64,000 nucleotides of DNA from Sthenelais limicola (Eukaryota; Annelida; Polychaeta; Phyllodocida; Sigalionidae), in the NCBI GenBank assembly GCA_942159475.1, contig OW804096.1, forward strand, positions 124,610,941 through 124,674,940, given 5' to 3'. Below, in pieces: positions 1 to 11,718 of this stretch. The notes below the pieces were generated by a model. The model saw only the letters and a list, made by a program, of their open reading frames with translations, was not told the origin of the DNA and made no database searches. Each line of letters starts with the position of its first letter. Positions within the stretch are counted from its first letter, which is position 1. The position numbers and the translations under genes are program-made.

Positions 1-3000
1 TGTCTACGATGTCGTAGAATCAATCCACGACCTCGCAGATTGTTATGCAACGGGGGCAATAATTGTAAAAGGGAATACGAAGATCTCCCAGCCCTAAAGA
101 ACCCGTTCTGCTTTGTTTTCTTTACTAAAAGCCATAATAAGCAGATGTTACATACCCTTTAAGTGGGGGATTGTAAAGGCCCATTTAGTGCATATATTGA
201 TGACCATTTTGCGCTACTTCCGGTTTTGTTACAGAGCTTGCCTCAGCAGCCTAAGTGCTCGTTTAGTTTTTCCCCTCATTTGTCTAATATCAGTATCCCA
301 GCGATGCAATGTAAGCTTTTTTCACTATGTATCCGGGTGCAACCCCGAAAGAACTGAGTTGTTATATGCTATGGATGATGCCATTGCGCTTCCCTAAAAA
401 CTTGATTGACTGCCGATCGCTGCTCTTTTTTTCGGCATTGCAAGGCGATCACATATGTCATAGTTGAAAGAGGTTTTTAGAGTTAGTTGTACTACCCTAT
501 TAAACAGATTCCCAGTCATGAATTTATTATCTATAATGACGACAGATTTTAATAAACATTTGTTCTTAAAGTTGACCACTTCAATATCGCATAGCGTTGA
601 TGTCTTACCGTATTGCCTGTCTTGGATTAGCTCATAAGGCGATGCATCCGTTTGTTCCTTTAACCTTTTCTGTTCAGTTTTCCCTCTCCCTCTTTTTCCT
701 TCAACCCAACATGTCTCCCATCTTTAATAATCATTTAGTTATATCTACTGCACAGTATTGATGGTCCTTTTCACCGCTCCTTCTTTCTCTACACTTGAAT
801 TCCCGCCATCAAGCAATCGTTTCCTAAGTGCTATAATCTTCATCATGAAATGCACATCTCAACAAGGCAAACACCATATTTACATCCTACTTTATGCTTC
901 AGCACTATTATTTCCCACTACCCCACATTGATTTCACGATATCCTCAAGTACATACTTTATCACAAGGAGATTATGGAGGGCTTTTTCTCCTCCCGCTAA
1001 GACCACCCAGGGACTGTGAAATGATATCATTTTACTTTTTATTTTTTGCCCATGTTCTCAATCTATCTTCCCATCGTCACAAGCCTCGCGCACGTACATC
1101 CGGAGATTTCTTCTCACAGCTTTCCAGTCTTCAAAGAGGAGAGGGAGACCAAGTGAGAAATACGGATAAAGGGGACGGGAAAGGAGGTGAGGCAGAAAGG
1201 GATGAGGGACGACGAAGGGGGCACACCCTATAACTGCACGTATGTATGCTCCATAATGAGGCGATTGTGCTGCAAAAACAACCTCAAACAATTGTAGGTA
1301 ATTGCAAATTGCAGGTAATTTTAACATCCAAGCAAACAATTCTCGAATGCAACCAATCAAGCAATAACTGACCACGCCGGTCTCCTCTCGCTCGCCTCTC
1401 ACTTCGCCACCGCAAGCCAAAGGGAGCAGTGTTTTTACCCACCCTCCATCCCTAATACACATGTGTCCCTCTTAATTCAACTTCAAAAAACATACCTGTA
1501 CAACTCGTACACTCACTTATATGACACTGTATTTTATGCCTATACCAATGAATAAAGACTATACTAAAGGCAGCTTGGTTTTATAATTAAGTCAGGGATA
1601 CCACATATCCGAGGAGCGTGTGAAGGATACCTTTAATGTGTATGATATACTTGTACTGTACCAACGCAGATATGCTTATCCATGAGTGTCGATTGATGAA
1701 ACCTCCAATGGATGAGAACATGAACTATCACGAGAGGGCTATCAGATGTCAATGGCGATCTGTTACTCGCTTATTATAAAACCTCGGTCACGAAAGATCA
1801 TTGGTTTTGAAGGTGGAAAATGATTGGCTGTAAAATTCATCACACCATGCAGCTCACTCGGTAACAGCAAATAATGAGCCCCCAATAAAACTTAATATTA
1901 AGCCTCTGAAAGATTGATGGTCCTAATCAATATGAGGCATATATCTCATCCACAGCATCATCTTGTGATTATGAGGGCTTAATATATAGTTTCTTCCTGA
2001 ATGTCATTCGGATGATGCATCCTTTAATCAATCATCTTTTCATAAAAGTATAGTTTTCCAGATATTCATGCAGCTTGCTTCCGAATGTCATATATTATGT
2101 TAATATTACAGTATTGTCAAAATGAATCTGTCCAGGGTACATAGGATTAAATATGGTATATGGCATGGTTTAAATATCCTATACTTTTGGATCTGATTTG
2201 TAATGGAATGTATAGTTAATGAATTTCGTAATGCTCTGTCATAAACATTTGCAGTGATATTCCCCCGGTGTGTGTGATAGTCTGACAGGGAGGGCCTATA
2301 TAGATATACCTAGGGGTAGTCAGGCAGTAGTGTGCTATAATATAAGAATTAATCAATAAGTTATGGAGAGTATAGAAGACATCAAAGACACATTAGACAT
2401 CTAAGGTACCTATATAGAGTAGAATCCCAGGTAGGGGTCATATTCGCTGGTTCTTTTCAAGCAGGTATGCCCCATGGATCCAGAGTTCAAAGTGGAAGGC
2501 AGATTGACCAATGATGCTGTTCTACTGTGAAAATATGGATTATTCAGTGGAGTATATAATCCCTCTTGTATCTGAGGAGTACCAAGGCATCGACGACGTC
2601 AGTATCAAGAGTGTTATACTTTTTTGTTTTTGCCTATATCCAGAACAGGTAAAAGGAAAGTGCTAATATCCTTCTGTTTGGCACATAAAGGATGAAAGAA
2701 ATCCAGCATAGAAGAATAATGTTAAGTTTGGCCCAAGGCTCTCTTGTCTCATAACCGTGGGCCGAAAGTAGTGTGAGCACGAGGCGTAATTGGAGGCCAC
2801 TAGCTGTAATAAAATAGAAACATTTCTTGGAGCATGGGAGTACTTTTGCCTTTGTAAGACCTCTATATTAATAGAAACTACAGCAGTATCCCCCTATATC
2901 ACTAGTTGAGAATAAAGCTTGCAAAGAAAGCTAGCTAATTTCGGGTACCTTCTATGAATATTATGATATAGTTATATCAATTGTTTGGTCTACAATAAAA

Positions 3001-6000
3001 ATTCCCATTCCTATGTAATGGAAATCGTTGGGCTCTTGACCTTAAGCAAACTCGGAGAAAGGGCTTCCTGTTCAAACACGCAGACAATACAGAACAACAT
3101 ATCATAACATGACATCAATATACATCATTCACAATACATCTAAGTGAATGGTGGACTGGAGGGAAGAGTATAGGGGAGAACGGCGGTAGCATAATGGATG
3201 CAACAATAACATTGCATTGGGAGCATAGACCCAAACAACAATAGCTAGGTCTCTTTTGATGTAGTGAATAGAATAACTAACGAGCATGATCTTTACTTAG
3301 TTTTATGAACAAGGGCAGTGTATAGTAATCTTTTTCTTGCCCATTCGGACAAGTAATGTACCAGCTTACTAGCATAAACTAGAGGCAGCTTTTGCTCTCT
3401 CTCTCTAGAAGGCTTTGCGCAATGAAAGCACCTCCCACGTGAGTGGCATCCCTTCCCGAATAGTACTCAGTTTCAATTACCTCGAAACTACCAAAAACAT
3501 GTATGTTTACATGTGTGATACAGACAATCTTCCGGGAGATAAAACATCTATTTTTCCTTTAGATCTCATCAGCAAGGACTGAGGCATATATCATAAAGGC
3601 TGGTAGTTCCTAATGAAACCCATGGCGGTACATAATGATGGTGGTAATAACATAAATTTCATCTGTCGTAGGGGTAAGCGGGTAGTCTATAACTGGATGT
3701 GGTGCTATAGGTGTAAACGCTGAATGCCACTCTCTCTCTATCACTGTCTCTATGCCCATTCTATTTCAATCGGGAATCGGGCAGGTCCTCGACCACTGTT
3801 GTTCAAACAATCAGCTCACTTCCACAATGGCCGACACTCATTCTTCCCGTCGTGTATATCACCTCCAGTCCATGAGTATCCTGGTACTCAAGAGAGGTCG
3901 TGACCGACGGGTATCATTATCGGGGTCATCGGAAGTGGATCGGAAGCTGCATGGTTGATTTTATTAATTTGCATGCACACACAGGTGTCGCCATACCCAT
4001 GTGTACGTGAGTTATAATGGTCAATTATGATACCCATGCCTGAATGTATTCATACATGCAGTTGGAGTATGTATTGACACACTGTGCTAATAATGACACC
4101 CTTGACTACAAGATTTATATATAAAAAAAGCAGCATGTTTCAGCAAAGTATAACGATAATATGACGATTTTGTATCCTGTAAAGATGGCTATATCATTAT
4201 GATTAATTACTCTGCGTTTTGAACGCATGCACATAATCACATTCAAGGGTGACGTTTACGTAATTGAAAGTTTAATGGCCAATAAAACATTTTAAACAAC
4301 CTAATGAGTAGTTGTGCTTCAACTTTACAGTATAAAGGTAGAATCACTTTCACATTTCTTCGAATTGTTTGAAATAGTCGTACTGTATAATTTCGGGGAT
4401 ATTTGCTCAATTGTCTATATTCAGCTGTAATATATCTTCAGCTGTGTATATAATACAAAATGGCAAGTCTGGGGTTTATTGAAGACTCCACATGCCCAAG
4501 TAAAATATGGTTCATGAATGAACAGTACATGTGTGGGTGTTTATGTAAACAACTGAGAGTCCAGGTGGTACAGCAATTGATAATACATATCATATAGATG
4601 ATTCAGCAGTATATTTCCCTATTATGAAACCAGTCAGATTAAATTCCCGTTTATAGGAACGCCACTGATGCAGTACTCATTATCATACCTTCTGATATTT
4701 TGTATAGCTATTTTACATAAATAATACATAGAATTGGGAAGATTAAATTGAAATGTAAATTTAATCCCTCTCAGAACTAAATGGAACATCTCAGGAAAGT
4801 ATTCATATTATCTATTTCACGCTATAAATTGTCTGTATATATACATGGCGTTTTTTTTCTCCTTTGTTTTTTTTATACAGACCTTCGATGGATTTCAGCA
4901 ATGTCTTGCTAAACAAATCAATTTTACACCTCAGTGGGCGAACATAATTACGTCATTACGACGCCCTTGGACAAAAATTAGCTTAAAAACACGCTTTGGC
5001 AGCGCTAGTGTATGCAATTAACATGGTTGCATGCGTCAAAACGATTAGGCAAAGGCATGTTTGGAAAACTTATTAAACCCAATTGCCATACAAGCAGAAT
5101 ACTGGTAGTACCATCGGGTCCCCAGTAGGTGATGGTACTTTTTGTCTCAGTTATTTGCCTCACCATTTTATAATATGGATAGAGCTTCATTTTAGGGCAA
5201 TACATGGTGTTATGATTCAATTGTTTTTTTATTGCTTATTTTATAATGGACCTTTGCCTCATAGGGGATCCTATATGTTTGTATGCTTTATGTTCAATTA
5301 GACTTTATATGGTGAATAATGTAAATTCCTGATACATAAAAGAGGATTTACACTGCACATGTTGACCAATTAAGGACACATTTCGTGATGAAATTACTCA
5401 TCAGGGTCATACATTAGATTCATGAATAATATAATGAACCTTCCATACGGCACAGCGGCAGTGATAACACTAATTCTTCTACAAAAGGCCGAATATAACT
5501 TATACTATTGATGTAAGAGAAAAAAGGGTATCTTATCTATGTATGTGGTAGTGTATACAAAGGCAGCAACCAACATATAAACCTGTTAGTGGACCACCTC
5601 ATTGGCATTGAAGCTAGCATCCATCCTTCCTGTAATATTTATGACTTACAAAGGAAACATGTACCTAGGGGTCAGTACACCATGCAGTCCACCTAGCTAG
5701 GCTTATAACAAAAGGGATTGGCCCCTGGGGAGTCAGAAATAACTTTATGGGGACATTATATTACATGTATACGAAGCATACAATCAATAACGGCAATTCC
5801 TCATGCCCGTTGTCACATTAGTTATGGGCAAATGCACAATTTCTGGAGGGTGCCTCTTGTCCGTATTTATAGACACATGGAGTACTTGTAGAAGTATTCC
5901 CCATGCTGTACACACTTCACCTTGCGACATCTTGTCACACACGAATAGTTAACTCTGGCACTTATTCCCCCTGTCATATTTTACTAATCCCCACTCATAA

Positions 6001-9000
6001 GCGGAGAACATCAGGTACAGCGCTGATAACTTGATTGTGGGCACCATATTTACAAAGCTGTGCATACTTTTGTGTTCATTATGTTGATAATGCGAGGCCC
6101 AAACCCGCCTGCTATATCTCCCGGCACCTTTTGAGGACGGAAGCGGTAGAAATAATATGACTGGGCACAATCCCCATGGGCTTCGGTGACAAGGAGTGAG
6201 AAGTACATGGAAAAAGTAATATGACCCAGGCACACCCAACTACACTATCAGCGTTCATTCACGTTTTCTCCTCTTTAGATTGTTTAAAGTCTCATATTTA
6301 CGGGTTGATAGTAGCGCTTTCAAACTATCCATGTTCGTATTATTAGATGTTATTATATCTGTGTGGCAAAAGATGAAAAGAATCCCATGGTAATACTGAA
6401 TTGGCTATATTTGAGTCCTACTGAGACCCTGCTCAACTCTTTTAACATACAATAGACCCGTTACATTATTATGTAACACTTACATGAGTACAAATACTTT
6501 ATCACACTAATTGAATTAAATACTACAACAGTTGATGTCATAAGACCAAAGATATCTATTGTACTTCCATGCCCAGAGTCGAGTGATATTATGGCATTAA
6601 CGTCTACCTCTCTCATACTATTATAATTACAAGCAGAACTTGCTACAAAATGGAACTCAAACTATATTTCCAATCAAACTGTGCTTAAAAAGAAAATTTT
6701 CCAGACTGGAACACTTATTTACCATAATAATTATTCTTAAAGTGGGAAATCAACCACAGAACATGTCTAACGGCCACGGCGACGGTAGATTCTAAAGGTC
6801 TGATATGGATAAAATTAGATCAAAGATGGAATGTGAAGAATACAAAACATTATAAAGACTAAATCAAAACAAGTCTCTGCAACAGGATGCTGAATGTCAC
6901 TACAGGCCGGAAACATGAATCGAGGGAGAACTTGGCACAATGTATTAGTTCCAAGTTAGATTAGAATACTTCAATTTCAAAGTCTATTTCGCTTTGATCA
7001 TTCTAAAGAAAGAATTGCATCTTTTCCATGAATTATTGCCTGATGTTTGGTGCCAATAACTAACTTTGGATAAATGAAATCCTGACATTATTAGAGAGTG
7101 TCCGTTGATAGCGGTTCCTAAAATGAGAGAGAAGAGGAGGGAATGAGAGAAGATTAAAGGCAGTTTAATTATTTAAGATCATGGCTTTCCTGGCGGACCT
7201 GTTTGAGCCGTTTTCATGATCGTCATGATCGTTGTCATTTAAGGAAAAGAAAGCGAATACATCTACAGATACAACTCTCGATTTAATATTGTCAATCGCA
7301 ATAGCAATTGTCCAGGTACAATGACTCTTTGAAATGAATGTTATTGGAAGTGTGTTAATCTGTTGGCATATTAGCGTTAATAAACGATGAAGACCTTATT
7401 TAATAGGAGGAAACATCAGGACTCTATTTTTCCAGCGTAAAGCAAAGTCAGCATAAAAGAGAAGGAATAAATCAACCCAATTGAGGCAATAGCAATGTTT
7501 ACTTCCAGGGAAGACTCCTTGATTAGGAGAGGTGGGGAAGCAAGTTGCTTGATATTGATGATATTACAACCTGTTGAGACAATTAAAGGTAAATCAATTA
7601 TGATGAAATATGATCATCACAGAGGCAAAGAGGCTAACTCTAGCGATGAATTCCGACTGCCTGGATCTGAGTATCCTTCATAAAAATGAATGGGCCTAAT
7701 GGCCTGTGCGTTCGTCACCCTTTAAACTCCCATTTTACCCATGATTTACCGCTAGCCAACATCCAGGGCATTAATAACTATAGGTCAAGTAATACACTCG
7801 TATGCCCCAAGAGATCTGGGTGATATTTATGACTCAACGCTGGTGTGTAAACATACAAAAGAGCATAGAGTACAATGTAGTGGGTCCATGGCTCTCCTAA
7901 GGTAAGGACTATCTCACCCCTTGACATTATTTCCATACCCTTCCAACGGAAAACTAGTCAGAAAGAATCTTAGGATGAGCAGTAGTTTATATATACATAC
8001 TGCCAATGATATATGATAGATATGTCATTATTCGGATCATTACCCATCGATCATAAGAAAGGAGTCGATCCTGCGAATTCCAGGGTAGTGTTTACTAAAT
8101 GTCTAATGAATAAAAATCAAGGGTTAAATTTTGGGAATGGGAATATCAACGCAATTGTTCCTTTTGGACTGCATGGCCGCAGGCAGGATCAATTGGATTA
8201 AGTACGTGGTAATGAATCATGAAACGTTTCCATGGAAGACGGTGGTAGACTGCAAGGAGCAGGAGCATTCTAACTCTCCTCCAACGGATCATTTGGATAG
8301 GGGCGCAGTCACCTCCTCAAATTGATGTGTACTTGGCAAACGATTCTTTTCAGTAGTACAATAGTAAAGGCAGCAAACGTTTGGCCTTTTTCTGACTGAA
8401 TAACAAAGAACCAAAGCTCTGACAATAGTGTTTCCTCTTACGATGTTCCATTGCCATTATTGTTCTGTTATTTCCATCTAAACTAACCATAAGGTTCTAT
8501 TTCAACGATAATGGATATAAATGACCAAAACGATGAACAAGTATTCGGTCTAGAGATCATAGCTATGTTGACGATTTCGGCCAACTCGAGTCTGAACTGC
8601 TGAAAGGAATGCTAGGAGAGGGATTATCCCATAACTTCAAAGTGGCACAATGTTAACCCTAGACTTCTGTTTGAGTGTAAATCACCGGAAACACCAGCTG
8701 TGGCTAGGTCAAACACCACACTAAGTCACCCACATATATGGTCTTACACACTTTTATATGTATAGATTCAACAACAAGGGTTAAAAAATGTATACCAGGT
8801 ATGTAGAAGAAGGTCGGCAACAAATAATAACTGTCAAAAGAAAACCTTGAATCATAGATTAAGAAGAGTTGTTTTGCATTGGCAGGTATATGAAATGTGG
8901 TGTTGCCGCCAGATTAAACCAATATTTCTTGAGAACAAATAGAGGTAGTATGTATAATATGGTGGGTATAGGGTAAGAAAAATATTAATCAGCAAATAAT

Positions 9001-9480
9001 ATAAAGAAGATGGAACGCCTTATGTAGGCATTGAATTCCAATATCCTGAATTCTCAAATACGTCAATTCTTTTATTTATAAAAGAAAAGCCTTTCATCCC
9101 ACTTAAAAGCGTAAGCTTCTCAGATGCCACTTGCCCTCTAATATTATGCCCATGCATACATTCCCCAGCGATGTTTGACCATCTGGTCTTATCTTCCAAG
9201 GGATAAATTGTATTTGGACTCAGGCCTATGCTTACATGGTGATGTCAGTAGTATGAACCTCATGTTTCGACCATCGACCTACATCCCTAATCTACTTCTT
9301 TCCGATTCTTATGCCATGAGCGTTTTTTCTCTCGAGACATACAGTTTCATTTAGCGTTATATACCTCCTCCATCTCGTGCCTTTGATCAACTGACTGCTT
9401 GGGAGCAGAAATGTACACACATGAGCCCATATATTAAACTACACATAAAACGCCTGTTGATTTCACGAACTGAAAACACA
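1..9480. other. No gene seen; probable SK intron or intergenic DNA
   Basis: All open frames here are short, lack recognisable domains and overlap on both strands, as expected by chance in AT-rich DNA. I looked on the minus strand for SK exon 2 (S2, LLGLI..YH..EVQ-like) and for the DDWR motif of S2-S3 and found neither. A weak exon-like stretch on the plus strand near 3785-3958 is discussed under findings. Confidence 0.5.
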
Positions 9481-9723
9481 TATATGGGTCAGATTTTCAG
9501 AAAATGCACAATTGGCAGATCAACATATTTTGTAAATTCTGCTAAATTAGACTGAAAAATCATCAACATTAGGTATAAATGAGTATATTTGGTATTGGCT
9601 CGATTCAAACAATATTTGGTTATGTTGAACAGTATTTTGAACCTGATTTGTGTCTTAAATTCGGGTTATTTGAGAGAATTGGTGAAGGTGAATTGTACAT
9701 TTTCTGAAAATCTGACCCATATA
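9481..9723. mobile_element. Short element with 33-bp terminal inverted repeats (MITE-like)
   Basis: The left end (9481-9513, starting TATATGGGTCAGATTTTCAG) is repeated in reverse complement at 9691-9723 with one visible mismatch. The 243-bp interior has no ORF. Size, TIRs and lack of coding capacity fit a non-autonomous DNA transposon. The ends are AT-rich and no unambiguous target-site duplication can be assigned, so the superfamily is left open. Confidence 0.7.
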
Positions 9724-11099
9724 TCATATATAACCAACTGTTCTGGAGATATTGTCTATTGATCATGATTACCGGTTCCCAATATAATACACGTATATAA
9801 TGAGACTTGAGAGCCTGTTCGACCTATCAAAAGATTATCGCCAGTCACTGAACTATTTCTGATCCTAACGCTCCCATCTGTTGCTACATTCATCTATGCA
9901 CATGGCACTCACTCTGGGCTCTTCCTACATCCTTGCATAGCTAACACACATAGCCAACAAAGCAAGTTGAGAGCGAAGCTAAGAGGGCACAACTGACAGC
10001 GCAAAATGGACAGATATCAGGGCAAATATTGAGCGAGGGAGGATCAGACAAGGGACGAAATAATGACCAAGATGCGGGAATGCTTCATGGGTTTGGTGCT
10101 ATAGTAAGTAAGGTCATTCTAAAGCCCAACTTCAGGTCGGATAAGCATTTTATAAAGAGTGTGGGAGACTAGAAAGGAAGAGTGAGAAGGCGCGCGTCTA
10201 CAACTTAGACGGCAGAAATACTTGCTGGATAAGCGAAGGATGCGTTGTAAATAAACTAGCAATAGGAAGAACAAAATCACGAAGATAAGAATGAAATATG
10301 TGGAGTAGGAGGAAAACATCTTGGAAGTAAAAGAAGAAGAGGAAAGCAAACAGAACAGGGTAGCAGGATGTTTCTATTGTTGTAACACAAGGCTAAACAG
10401 GTCAAGTGATGATAAAAGACAGGCGATGACAAAGTAAGGCATGAATATTACAGAACATCTGATGCATGGGTTGAGAATGATGATACTCATTATTCCATGT
10501 CCGTTTCCACTCCAAGTATCCTCTTATTAATGACCAGGATATGGGGTAATCCACCGCTTATTTAGTTATTACTGGGGAAATCATTCCCTGGGGAAATACC
10601 CTAATATTTAATGCTGAAAGTTTATAGTCCTGATGCATCCGCCATTCGTCGAATGGTTAATGTTATAAGGAGCAACAGCATTTTAAAAGCTTTGCGGAAT
10701 CAACTTGGATAGCAACCTGTTATAACTGACAGGAGACAGCAAAACTATAATAATCACAACCCAAGGAGAGTCAACTGTCAGTGTGGAACGGTTAAATTCT
10801 GGATGTGCCACTCCTTAATTCAAAGTGGCAGGTGGAATGTTCTGAATAAGTAGCACAGAAATGTCGATGATTATTGCAATTTAAGATGTGCGTTCCCTCT
10901 CGCAGCAGATTATAATCGAATCATAAACTTTCTATCTTATTCTGCAAGCACGGAAGGAAGTCCTTGAAGTCAAGTCAAAGTTATAAATCTGATTAACTCA
11001 GCTCTGGCATTCCTTTCCAGAAGATCATTGAGTATGCTATAAGATTAACAAGGCATATTGAATCATCTTAGAACTACGGAGCCATGGTCTTTATAATAA
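9724..11099. other. No gene seen
   Basis: AT-rich sequence between two inverted-repeat elements, downstream of the SK exon in its direction of transcription and so probably intronic. A minus-strand frame of 76 codons near 10119-10349 is Ser/Phe-rich with no domain and no convincing splice context. Confidence 0.5.
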
Positions 11100-11467
11100 G
11101 GCCAAAAAAAAAAATAGGTGTGTTTCCGATTTACCCCCCCCCCCCCCCCCCCTACCTAGAAAAACCTTACCCTACCTAAAAGTTTTTTCACCATACCTGA
11201 TTTTTTCCCCATCATATCTTACTTTTTTTTGATTTTTTGACAAAAAAAGCTTATAAAAGCAGGAAAACGGGTTTTCCTAACCCAAAACTGTCAAAAAGCA
11301 CATTTTCCATGTTCAAAACAACTATTGTTATGAAAAAGACATTTTTTTCAGTTCCTGGGAGGTGGTTTCCAAACAAAAAAAATTAACAAAAAAAAAAAAG
11401 TTACCACCCCCCCCCTACCTAGTTTTCAGCCAGATAAATCGGAAACACACCTATTTTTTTTTTGGCC
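11100..11467. mobile_element. MITE with GGCC ends and TAA duplication (PIF/Harbinger-like)
   Basis: The element starts GGCC followed by an A-run and GGTGTGTTTCCGATTTA. The reverse complement of this closes the element at 11467, giving TIRs of about 35 bp. TAA flanks both sides (11097-11099 and 11468-11470), a 3-bp duplication of the TWA type used by PIF/Harbinger transposons. The interior is 368 bp in all, non-coding, with long C and A/T homopolymers just inside the TIRs. It lies about 250 bp inside the predicted SK intron. Confidence 0.75.
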
Positions 11468-11470
11468 TAA

Positions 11471-11715
11471 GTATGCCTTGGCATGTTTGAAAGTTTGTTA
11501 ATCATTTGAGAGAGATATTAGCCAAGGAAGTAAAGGGAGCAGATACTCAATAAGTAAGTTCTTTTTGAACAGGGCAGTTCTCACCTGCTCGCTTATTTGT
11601 TTACACAGACATGTTCTATTAAAGTCCAAATGATATGTATTATTTTGGTGACATTTTATGGTTTTTTCCCCTTTTAATATGAAGAAAAAAAGATGTTATA
11701 AAAAGATGTACTCAC
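11471..11715 (-). other. Start of the SK intron
   Basis: Non-coding sequence between the SK splice donor and the MITE. It begins GTGAGT on the minus strand. No conserved element was recognised. Confidence 0.6.
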
Positions 11716-11718
11716 CTT
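11710..11718 (-). other. Splice donor of the SK exon
   Basis: The minus strand reads AAG|GTGAGT, with the intron's first base at 11715. The donor falls exactly after codon 1006 (Lys), leaving phase 0. Homology to SK proteins ends at this point, and the readthrough residues beyond it do not resemble the family. Confidence 0.85.

Noticed and set aside
1058..1462. Minus-strand frame of 134 codons overlapping a plus-strand frame of 127 codons
   Set aside because: Both are open because the local sequence is purine/pyrimidine biased; neither resembles an SK exon or another known protein.
6555..6590. Minus-strand stretch translating as LGMEVQ, reminiscent of the SK S2 end (ALEVQ)
   Set aside because: The residues before it do not fit S2 and a stop follows at once where a GT donor would be required; judged a coincidence.
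11674..11715. Last 13 codons of the SK reading frame (VSTSFYN...) as a genuine C-terminus
   Set aside because: They start at a consensus GTGAGT donor, homology to SK ends there, and a channel ending after S1 would be non-functional.
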